64,000 bases of DNA from Roseomonas indoligenes (GTDB lineage Bacteria > Pseudomonadota > Alphaproteobacteria > Acetobacterales > Acetobacteraceae): contig NZ_JAGIZA010000005.1 of assembly GCF_017813365.1 (NCBI RefSeq), positions 1 to 64,000 on the forward strand, in the 5' to 3' direction. The notes below the pieces were generated by a model, which was not told where the DNA came from, made no database searches, and saw only the letters and a list, made by a program, of their open reading frames with translations. Below, in pieces: positions 1 through 5,681 of this stretch (position 1 is the first letter of the stretch; each line of letters starts with the position of its first letter). The position numbers and the translations under genes are program-made.

Positions 1-295
1 CGGCCGGCAGGTCGCCGTCCGCGAAGACGTGGCCGAAGCTGACCACCGCGCCGGCCGCGTGCCCGCCGGGGCGGCCCTCAATCGTGAGGGAGCAGATGGC
101 GCCGCCGGGCGTGGACTGCGGCGCGGGGTCTGGCGTTGGAGCCGGCGCGGGAGCCTGCTCGATCGGAGCCGGGGTGGCGGGCTGGACCATGCCGGCCAGC
201 AGCGCCTCGATCCGGTCCATGCGGCTGCCGAGCGCCTCGACGCCCGCAGCGGTGTCCTCGGCCAGCTTGCGGCTGGTCGGCTTGTAGGTGGTCAT
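1..295 (-). CDS. Phage late protein, N-terminal part (runs off left edge)
   Basis: An open frame starts with ATG at 293-295, six to eight bases after a GAGGA ribosome site, and continues past base 1, so only about 98 residues are seen. Residues 1-35 form a short charged helix (motif MDRIEALLAG), followed by a Pro/Ala-rich linker (about 38-62) and the start of a Gly-rich domain (TIEGRPGGHAAGAVVSFG). A helix plus flexible linker plus folded domain is common in phage accessory structural proteins, but I do not recognise the family. It lies downstream of the lysis genes on the late strand. Its start overlaps the stop of a tiny upstream ORF. Confidence 0.7.
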   Translation of the reverse strand, partial: MTTYKPTSRKLAEDTAAGVEALGSRMDRIEALLAGMVQPATPAPIEQAPAPAPTPDPAPQSTPGGAICSLTIEGRPGGHAAGAVVSFGHVFADGDLPA

Positions 296-381
296 GGGGG
301 TGTCCTCATGGGTCGGAGCCGCGCCAGCCAATTGGCCAGCCCGTTCCGTCCGCTGTTGATGATGCGGGCACAGGTCGTCAC
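292..381 (-). CDS. Tiny ORF, 29 codons, coupled to the next gene
   Basis: GTG-started frame whose TGA overlaps the ATG of the partial gene at 295 (ATGA) and whose GTG overlaps the stop of the ORF upstream (GTGA). The product is short and basic with a possible amphipathic stretch (NGLANWLARLRP). It could be a translational-coupling leader rather than a functional protein. Support is only the overlap pattern. Confidence 0.3.
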   Translation of the reverse strand: MTTCARIINSGRNGLANWLARLRPMRTPP

Positions 382-503
382 GATGTCGCGGGGAGCGGGC
401 CCGAGCAGCGCATGCGTGTTGCGCCCGTGCCGCCCGAGATCGCAGGCTGTGCCACGGCGGCCTTCGGCTTTCCCAAGTTGGGCCGCTGCCGAGAGGGCCT
501 CAC
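378..503 (-). CDS. Tiny Pro/Arg-rich ORF, 41 codons
   Basis: GTG start about ten bases after an AAGGAG ribosome site on the minus strand. Third codon positions are mostly G or C. The 41-residue product is basic and Pro-rich with no recognised motif. It fills most of the otherwise gene-free stretch 296-653 together with the 29-codon ORF. Low certainty. Confidence 0.3.
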   Translation of the reverse strand: MRPSRQRPNLGKPKAAVAQPAISGGTGATRMRCSGPLPATS

Positions 504-653
504 TTACGATTTGCTCCTTGGAGAATTGTCAGCTGCAGCACAGGCCTGGACCGGCACGAGAGTGCCGGTCCCCCTCGGCCAAAAAGCGCCCTTCCAGGGG
601 TGGAAAATCTCCCTGCCAGCCCGACCTTTTTTACTTTGGGGAGAGCGAGCAGG

Positions 654-845
654 ATGTCACTAATCCCGCTCCATGCCGTGGAGCATGTTCATTCCAGCTT
701 CGCTGGTCAGCCGTTTGATCTGAAGCGGCTTCGGGTGGAAGGTGGCTGGATCTATATCAAGGCTCAGCCGGTAGGAGAGACCATGTGCTTCGTGCCGGAT
801 CCGCCTGGAGGCCCTGCAGTGGCAGAGCTCAAACCGGCCCACTGA
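654..845 (+). CDS. Small phage protein with VxGGWxY...MCFVPDPPG motif (paralogue of 26733-26927)
   Basis: 63 residues; ATG at 654 chosen because a purine-rich GGGGAGAGCGAGCAGG lies just upstream. The pattern LKRLRVEGGWIYI then TMCFVPDPPG matches the 64-residue protein at 26733-26927 (LDRIRVTGGWLYR, ALCFVPDPPG) along its whole length, so the prophage holds two copies of this family about 26 kb apart. No signal peptide or membrane segment. It is transcribed against the neighbouring lysis genes, as expected of a separately expressed cargo (moron) gene. Function unknown; the compact beta-rich pattern could suit a small regulator or a DNA- or peptide-binding fold, but this is a guess. Confidence 0.65.
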   Translation: MSLIPLHAVEHVHSSFAGQPFDLKRLRVEGGWIYIKAQPVGETMCFVPDPPGGPAVAELKPAH

Positions 846-864
846 AAGAAGGCGCGGCAGTGCA

Positions 865-1416
865 TCACGCCACTCTGTTCAGCTGCCAGCCCCAGGCGAA
901 GTCCTCCTGCGTGGGGTTGGCCTCCGTGATCTCGACGTAGCGGACCGACTGCTGGGCGGTGACCATCGCCACCAGCACCCGGCTGGCATCCGCCTTCCCG
1001 CGCTTCTGGATCAGCGAGGCCAGCGCCGCCCGGGTCATGGCACCGCAGGCCCCGTCCACCACTAGGTCGCCGTAGAGGCTGGCCCGCCCATTCAGGTGGT
1101 TGAGCGCGCGCTGCAGGAAACGGCCGGCGATGGCAGTGCCCATGTTCACGCCGATGTCGATCAGCTTGGCGCCGAGATCCGGCAGCACGTCATCGATCAG
1201 GTCGAAGCCGGGCTGGCGGATGTAGAACAGGGCGTAGATGTCCACCGCCGTTTGCCGCGGCATGGCGATCATTGGCCCCATGTAGCCCGCAGCACGGGCA
1301 CGGGCGACGGTGATGCCCCAGATCGTCTCCCCACCCTTGTCGGAGGGGTGGTTCGAGTACCGGCCCTCGCGGCCGATCACCCCGTCCGTCAGGGCTGCGG
1401 TGCGGGCGGGGGTCAT
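865..1416 (-). CDS. Endolysin, GH108-type N-acetylmuramidase
   Basis: 183 residues, the usual length for single-domain GH108 endolysins. These cut the glycan strands of peptidoglycan to release progeny. The N-terminal catalytic motif is visible at about residues 16-36: a glutamate in REGRYSNHPSDKGG followed by TIWGIT, matching the family pattern E-G-x-Y...D-x-G-G-x-T-x-x-G-I. The C-terminal part (about 100-180) fits the peptidoglycan-binding half often paired with it. No signal peptide, so export would depend on a holin. Its ATG overlaps the stop of the upstream holin-like gene (ATGA), making a lysis cassette. Confidence 0.85.
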   Translation of the reverse strand: MTPARTAALTDGVIGREGRYSNHPSDKGGETIWGITVARARAAGYMGPMIAMPRQTAVDIYALFYIRQPGFDLIDDVLPDLGAKLIDIGVNMGTAIAGRFLQRALNHLNGRASLYGDLVVDGACGAMTRAALASLIQKRGKADASRVLVAMVTAQQSVRYVEITEANPTQEDFAWGWQLNRVA

Positions 1417-1784
1417 GCCGCCACCTTCCCGGCTGGCACCAGCCCCGCCAGCAACTCACCGTATTGTCCCTGCACCATGTCCCGCAGGTCCATGGGCGGG
1501 ATCTTCAGAGCATCCAGCGTGCCGCCGAGACGCGCCACCATGTAGGCCGCCCCGCGCGTCACCAGCGCCTGCAGCTCGGGGTCGGTGAGCGGCGCCGAGG
1601 TGTTGCCCGCGGCCACGCGCAGGCTATGCATGAAGCCGGCCGCGCGCGTCAGCCCGCGGTCTACCCGCCACACGCGGAGCGCGTGCAGCACCTCGGGCCA
1701 AGCGGCCCGGGCCAGCAGAACCAGCGGCGTCACCCAGAGCGCGGGCACGCCGAGTGCCGCCAGGACTTGCGTCCAGTCGTCCAT
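1413..1784 (-). CDS. Putative holin (LLH-like), lysis cassette
   Basis: 123 residues from ATG at 1784, preceded by GGAGAG four bases upstream. An N-terminal hydrophobic stretch (about residues 8-27, VLAALGVPALWVTPLVLLA) is followed by a charged, helical cytoplasmic part with no second clear membrane span. That layout fits LLH-superfamily holins (one membrane helix plus a long soluble tail), and its place directly upstream of and overlapping the endolysin supports a role in making the inner membrane leaky. Family assignment is inferred from layout and position, not from a diagnostic motif. Confidence 0.55.
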   Translation of the reverse strand: MDDWTQVLAALGVPALWVTPLVLLARAAWPEVLHALRVWRVDRGLTRAAGFMHSLRVAAGNTSAPLTDPELQALVTRGAAYMVARLGGTLDALKIPPMDLRDMVQGQYGELLAGLVPAGKVAA

Positions 1785-1794
1785 TTCACTCTCC

Positions 1795-1827
1795 AAAAAA
1801 GAAAAATGCCCGGTTAGCCGCCCGGGC
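1795..1827 (-). terminator. Intrinsic terminator just upstream of the holin-like gene
   Basis: On the minus strand a GCCCGG/CCGGGC stem (1822-1827 with 1808-1813) is followed by a U-rich run, ATTTTTCTTTTTT, and then at once by the ribosome site of the holin-like gene. It would end leftward transcripts arriving from the 4 kb region, so lysis genes would depend on read-through or antitermination. A degenerate copy lies at 2283-2302. Confidence 0.65.
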
Positions 1828-1954
1828 GCGGATGCATGTTGCGGCAAACCTGGAATGCAGGTTTGTTCCGCAACAAAATCGTTGGACCTCTAACCATCTC
1901 TGAAGGGCGGCGGAGAACCTCCCTTCCTTTGATTTGTGCACCGAAAGGACCAGA

Positions 1955-2203
1955 ATGGCGTCGTCTACTTGCCCGACCGCGGATGACGCCCGCGACAATC
2001 TGGACCAATTGCTGGACGAGCTGATCGCGACCTTCAACTGGAAGGAATTGCCCAGAGCCTTGCTGAGCGACGCCGGTGTGGTGCTCATCCGGCGCCTGGC
2101 AGACGCAGGTGAGGCTGAAGAGCGGGTTGCATTGTGGCGGAAGCGTTGGTGCGAGACGGTGCGACTGGAAGCCGTGCCACTGCGCAAACCCAATCCGAGC
2201 TGA
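1955..2203 (+). CDS. Small helical protein of unknown function (paralogue of 3235-3474)
   Basis: 82 residues; ATG at 1955 follows AAAGGACC. The core LPRALLSDAGVVLIRRLA and the end RWCETVRLEAVPL align without gaps to the protein at 3235-3474 (LPRVLLRDVGLALIRHLA, RWREAIRLEAEPM), with nearly half of positions identical by eye. The predicted structure is all helix, with no membrane segment or signal. It lies on the strand opposite the lysis genes, flanked on both sides by related GCCCGG hairpins (1808-1827 and 2283-2302), as if it moved in as a unit. Function unknown. Confidence 0.65.
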   Translation: MASSTCPTADDARDNLDQLLDELIATFNWKELPRALLSDAGVVLIRRLADAGEAEERVALWRKRWCETVRLEAVPLRKPNPS

Positions 2204-2282
2204 CCGGCCGGCCAGGAGGCACGACGGGATCGGCAGCCGGCGCGGGTGCGTCGGACATGGGGTACTCCAGATTTTCAGAGGT

Positions 2283-2302
2283 GCCCGGCTAACCGGCCGG
2301 GC
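2283..2302. repeat. Second copy of the GCCCGG...CCGGGC hairpin
   Basis: The 26 bases from 2283 match 1808-1833 at all but a few positions, including the stem and the trailing GCGCGGAT. Unlike the first copy it has no U-rich tail on either strand, so it is probably a duplicated remnant rather than a working terminator. Confidence 0.55.
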
Positions 2303-2398
2303 GCGGATCTCCGGAAGCTGCGACACGCTCCATGGTGCATTGCAGCAACCATGATCTCAGAGGAGACTTATGGCCCCGTTGATCCTTGGAGCCTGTGC

Positions 2399-2533
2399 AT
2401 GTCCCAGTTTGGCGGCCGGACGGCCGAAACCATGCTCGCTGAGTTGGTCCACCACATGGCCGAGATGGTGAAGGCGCAGAAGGAGACGAATGCTCTCCTC
2501 CATCAGCTCCTCCAGCGACCGACCAGCAGGTAG
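2399..2533 (+). CDS. Short amphipathic-helix protein, 44 residues
   Basis: ATG at 2399 follows GGAG by seven bases; the frame is open from an earlier ATG at 2351 that lacks a ribosome site. The product is one long charged helix (ETMLAELVHHMAEMVKAQKE) of the kind seen in small coiled-coil accessory proteins. No relative is recognised. It sits between two cargo genes and ends 13 bases before the convergent gene at 2546. Confidence 0.4.
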   Translation: MSQFGGRTAETMLAELVHHMAEMVKAQKETNALLHQLLQRPTSR

Positions 2534-2545
2534 ACCCGCACAGGG

Positions 2546-2896
2546 CTATTCGATGTCCTTGAACACCGGCACCTCAGGTAGAGGCGCTGGGTCGTTGGCA
2601 CGGATGAGCCGCTCGGCCGCGACATGGCGGATCGCCACGGCGGCCAGTGTCAGGACGCTGATAAAGGCGTGGGCGTGCGCAAGCCGGCGGCGGGCATGCG
2701 CCAACGCCATCTCCAGCTCCTCGTCGTCCTCCTTGTTAAGGGTGTCCCGCCACTCGGCGCTTCCTGAGCCAGGCCGGCAAGCACTTATGGAGTGGGCTCT
2801 TAGGGACAATGAAATTACCCCTGCCCCGTTCTGGATGCGCAGGAGGCCGTTCGCCAGGAAGTTGACACGATATTCGCGCAGTTCCGCCGGTTTCAT
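2546..2896 (-). pseudogene. Second copy of the 4073-4375 gene with replaced N-terminus
   Basis: Residues from about 48 to the end (WRDTLNKEDDEELE through PLPEVPVFKDIE) match the 4073-4375 protein closely. The DNA is also near-identical in patches, e.g. GTCCTTGAACACCGGCACCT at both 3' ends. The first 46 residues are unrelated and lack the membrane helix that starts the other copy. This is best read as a duplicated gene whose 5' end was lost and joined to other sequence. The open frame is intact, so a product is possible, but it would not be membrane-anchored in the same way. Confidence 0.55.
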
Positions 2897-2904
2897 CGGG
2901 TGGA

Positions 2905-3096
2905 ATGTTAGGCATGGAACCGCCTGAAGATCGTCCGCCTCGGATTGTGCATTTCGCGGTGACGCCCGGGCTCCCCGACGGCATCCAGGAACTTGTCATC
3001 CAGATCGAAACAGCTGCTGGCCGGCTCACGCTTGTCGCTTTCTACGACGGCGTAGAAACCTCCGTCTTTATTCAGAACCCGATCAAAGGTGATTGA
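2905..3096 (+). CDS. Small beta-rich protein of unknown function
   Basis: 63 residues, divergent from the pseudogene at 2546-2896 with an eight-base gap; a second ATG at 2914 could also be the start, and neither has a strong ribosome site. The sequence alternates hydrophobic and charged residues (ELVIQIETAAGRLTLVAFY), suggesting a small beta sheet. The stretch around IETAAG resembles, weakly, the two related proteins at 3563 and 3853; this is not enough to claim homology. Part of the 0.6-4.4 kb cargo group. Confidence 0.45.
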   Translation: MLGMEPPEDRPPRIVHFAVTPGLPDGIQELVIQIETAAGRLTLVAFYDGVETSVFIQNPIKGD

Positions 3097-3234
3097 CCTG
3101 GGAAATACGACCCTGAACGCACGAGCCCAAGATGGGCAACCTTACCAGCTTGTAAGGGTTTGACCATCAAGCGGCGCACTTGCGAGATCCCAGATAGAAA
3201 TGGGTGGCGCGCCTACACCCTTTAGGCCGGTTCG

Positions 3235-3474
3235 ATGGCTCGCGATCGAGTGACAGACACGAACGAACTCCTGAGTATGGAGGCAATCCTTGATGACTTG
3301 GTCACTCGCTTCAATAACCGGGACCTGCCTAGGGTTCTGCTCCGTGACGTCGGGCTGGCACTGATCAGGCATCTCGCACACCCAAGCGTGGCCGAGGTGC
3401 ACAGTTCGAGATGGGAGGAACGCTGGAGAGAAGCTATTCGGCTCGAAGCGGAACCGATGCAGAAATCTGACTAA
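3235..3474 (+). CDS. Small helical protein of unknown function (paralogue of 1955-2203)
   Basis: 79 residues. It shares the LLxDxGxxLIRxLA core and RWxExxRLEAxP tail with the protein at 1955-2203, but has fewer G/C-ending codons (e.g. ATCCTTGATGAC), suggesting a different history from the phage late genes. No signal or membrane segment. ATG at 3235 lies a few bases after AGGCCGG. Two diverged copies in one prophage argue for retained function of some kind, but none can be assigned. Confidence 0.6.
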   Translation: MARDRVTDTNELLSMEAILDDLVTRFNNRDLPRVLLRDVGLALIRHLAHPSVAEVHSSRWEERWREAIRLEAEPMQKSD

Positions 3475-3562
3475 GTAATCCCGCACGGCTTTAACTCCAC
3501 GCAAGATATTCCGAAAAGCAACAGGCTGTTCGGGGCTGACATTTGATCCTGGGTTCGGGCTC

Positions 3563-3820
3563 ATGATCGATGTTCCCGCAAGCTACGGTCGTACCGCACG
3601 CCTGACCTCGCTGCTCGATCCATGTGACGGTGTGCAGAAGGTGGCGGCCGAAGTCACAACCTCGGCCAGGTCAACAGTCGTCATCGTTATGGCCGACCGA
3701 GCGGCCGCACTTGGCCTCACCTCCGCATGGAAAGTCCGGAGCTTGCTCCCTCTTCCAATTGGCTGTCCGGCCATACGCGGGTTGCGGCCCTGTAAGGAAG
3801 GTGAAAGGAGCCGCGGCTAA
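3563..3820 (+). CDS. Small protein, probable paralogue of 3853-4056
   Basis: 85 residues. Residues about 23-66 (VQKVAAEVTTSA... through LLPLPIG) align with residues 24-67 of the next gene (VRQVAVGYETST... through LVTLPIS), including the spacing of the final LPI motif. The neighbour stops there, while this one continues for about 19 Arg/Gly-rich residues, as if its original stop codon was lost. Function unknown. It lies 32 bases upstream of its relative, a tandem duplication pattern. Confidence 0.45.
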   Translation: MIDVPASYGRTARLTSLLDPCDGVQKVAAEVTTSARSTVVIVMADRAAALGLTSAWKVRSLLPLPIGCPAIRGLRPCKEGERSRG

Positions 3821-3852
3821 ATGCGCTGCCCCATCATCCCAGGGCGTCGCTG

Positions 3853-4056
3853 ATGAGTGACCTTCCCACCGGCTTTGCCCGGATCAGACAGATCTCTGAG
3901 ACGCGGGCGCCCCACGACAAGGTCCGACAGGTCGCGGTCGGGTACGAGACCTCGACCGGCTCTGGCATCGTCTTCCTCCCCGTCACCCGAGCGGTGGAAA
4001 AGGGCCTGTACGTGGCGCTTCAGCGGAAGGAGCTTGTTACGCTTCCAATCAGTTAA
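3853..4056 (+). CDS. Small protein, probable paralogue of 3563-3820
   Basis: 67 residues. Aligns with the preceding gene over its C-terminal two thirds and ends cleanly at LVTLPIS. Predicted mixed alpha/beta, soluble. It converges on the lysis-region gene at 4073, 16 bases away. Part of the cargo group; no family recognised. Confidence 0.5.
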   Translation: MSDLPTGFARIRQISETRAPHDKVRQVAVGYETSTGSGIVFLPVTRAVEKGLYVALQRKELVTLPIS

Positions 4057-4072
4057 CCCGTCGTTCCCGGGG

Positions 4073-4375
4073 TTACTCGACGTCCTTGAACACCGGCACC
4101 TCGGGCAGCGGCCGGCGGTCGCCCAGCACGATCAGCCGCTCGGCCGCGACATGACGAATGTCCACCGCAGCCAGCACGACCTCGCTGATGAAGGTGCGGG
4201 CGTGGGCGAGCTGCCGCCGCAGCCGCCAGTTCTCCGCCTCCAGCTCCTCCTCGTCCTCCCTGTTGATGGTGTCCCGCCGAGAGCGGAGAGCACCGAAGGC
4301 GGTGAGCAGGCCGGCCAGGCCGGCGAAGAACATGGAGCCGATCGCGATGATCTGCTCCGGGGTGAGGCTAGGCAT
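4073..4375 (-). CDS. Membrane-anchored helical phage protein, holin- or spanin-like
   Basis: 100 residues: an N-terminal hydrophobic helix (about 8-28, IIAIGSMFFAGLAGLLTAFG) followed by a charged coiled-coil segment (REDEEELEAENWRLRRQ) and a conserved-looking tail (VAAERLI...PEVPVFKDVE). One membrane helix plus a long helical domain is the layout of small lysis accessory proteins. Position after the tail genes and before the holin/endolysin pair agrees. It overlaps the stop of the upstream membrane protein by eight bases. A truncated duplicate exists at 2546-2896. The specific lysis role is inference. Confidence 0.6.
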   Translation of the reverse strand: MPSLTPEQIIAIGSMFFAGLAGLLTAFGALRSRRDTINREDEEELEAENWRLRRQLAHARTFISEVVLAAVDIRHVAAERLIVLGDRRPLPEVPVFKDVE

Positions 4376-4859
4376 AACGGCGCCACAGCCTCCACGAGAG
4401 GATGCCCGCGATCGTGGTGAGCGCGAGCAGCAGGGTGATGATGGGCGAGAACGGGTCCAGGCTCATCGCGCCGACCGAGAGCGTGACGTGGAACAGGATG
4501 ACGTAGCCCGCCGTCTGCACGAGCGCGCGCTGCCGCAGGCTCCCCGCCCGTAGAGCCCCGATCTGCCAGGGGAAGAGGAGGAACCCCACCCACGGCCACA
4601 GCCACCCACCGAGGGCGTTGAGGATGGCCAGGCCCGGCCGCTCGGTCAGCGCATCGGGTGAGAGCAGGTTCGCCACTGACCAGCTCAGCCAGGTGATGGC
4701 GAAGGTGGCCTCCAGCCACTGCGGGTAGCGGAACGGGTCGCGGAACCAGCCGGAGGTGGTCTCGGCAGCGGCCTCGGCCGCCACTCGCGCGGCGGCGCCC
4801 AGAGCGGCATCGCTCGCGCCCGTGTTGCCCAGGGGGCGAAGGTTGGGGCTGCTGGGCAT
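4368..4859 (-). CDS. Phage membrane protein with about three transmembrane helices
   Basis: 163 residues. A soluble Ala-rich N-terminus (1-45) precedes hydrophobic helices at about 51-68, 82-100 and 113-158. The Trp- and Pro-rich first loop (GGWLWPWVGFLLFPWQ) would lie at a membrane face. Its ATG touches the stop of the tail gene at 4859, so it belongs to the late operon. It could be a superinfection-exclusion or holin-type protein; no diagnostic motif decides between these. Confidence 0.6.
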   Translation of the reverse strand: MPSSPNLRPLGNTGASDAALGAAARVAAEAAAETTSGWFRDPFRYPQWLEATFAITWLSWSVANLLSPDALTERPGLAILNALGGWLWPWVGFLLFPWQIGALRAGSLRQRALVQTAGYVILFHVTLSVGAMSLDPFSPIITLLLALTTIAGILSWRLWRRYA

Positions 4860-5665
4860 CAGAAGCCGCTCACGCCGCGGGCGCCGATGGCAGCGCGGGA
4901 GAAGGCCGCCAGGGTGTCGGTCATGGCCGTGGTGAACGAGGCCGGGAAGATGAAGACCGCGGCCTCCTCGCAGCTGCCCAGGCGCGTGCCGCCGTAGTCC
5001 GACCCGAGCAGGATGCGGCGGGTGAGGTTCAGCAGCGAAGTCTTGCCCACGAGGGAGACGGCGGCCGAGGTGTTCGCCGTCTTGTCCCAGGTGCGGACCT
5101 CCACCCCTGGGGTGCGGGAGGCGATCAGCAAGCGCCAGGTCGTCAGGTCGGGCACGTCCGGCGTCGGCCAGCCGTTGCTGGCGGGCGTCGGCGGCGTGGT
5201 GTTCCCGGTCACGCTGTAGGAGAGCATCCCCGCGCTCGCATGCGGGGCGGCCTGGCCGGAAGGGACGCCGTTGGTCCCGAACATCAGGCCGAAAGCGGAG
5301 GCGATGTTCTGGGTGGGATCCGAGCCGAAGGTGCCGGCGAATACCGGCCGGTTGGAGGTGGGGGTCACGTCCGAAGACTTGGCCCGGCCCACCACGGCGA
5401 TGGTGATGGCGTCCAGCTCTGCCAGCAGCGTGTTGATGGCTGCGACCTGGTTGCCGGTGAGGGTGGCGTAGTTCTGCGCGAAGGTCGGCGTCCCCACGAC
5501 GGCACCCGGTGCCGCCTTCAGCGAGGCCCGGTTCAGGCAGGACTTCTCGGCGTCGCCGCCGAGGTAGAAGACCCCCACGGGGGCGGGAAGGCTGTCCGGC
5601 AGGGCTACCCGCGGGGCACCGCTGAAATCGATGCCGGCGCTGGTGCCGGCGAGGTTGATGGCCAT
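4859..5665 (-). CDS. Putative tail fibre or decoration protein
   Basis: 268 residues, soluble, rich in Gly, Ser and Thr with alternating hydrophobic residues. There is no signal peptide. The layout (short N-terminal strand, then a beta-rich region with WRLLIASRTPGVEVRTWD and a helical C-terminus) resembles lectin-like jelly-roll domains in phage tail tips, but no specific motif proves this. It follows the tailspike gene by 16 bases in the same operon, which is why a tail or receptor role is proposed. Confidence 0.55.
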   Translation of the reverse strand: MAINLAGTSAGIDFSGAPRVALPDSLPAPVGVFYLGGDAEKSCLNRASLKAAPGAVVGTPTFAQNYATLTGNQVAAINTLLAELDAITIAVVGRAKSSDVTPTSNRPVFAGTFGSDPTQNIASAFGLMFGTNGVPSGQAAPHASAGMLSYSVTGNTTPPTPASNGWPTPDVPDLTTWRLLIASRTPGVEVRTWDKTANTSAAVSLVGKTSLLNLTRRILLGSDYGGTRLGSCEEAAVFIFPASFTTAMTDTLAAFSRAAIGARGVSGF

Positions 5666-5681
5666 CTCTGTTCTCCGGGGA

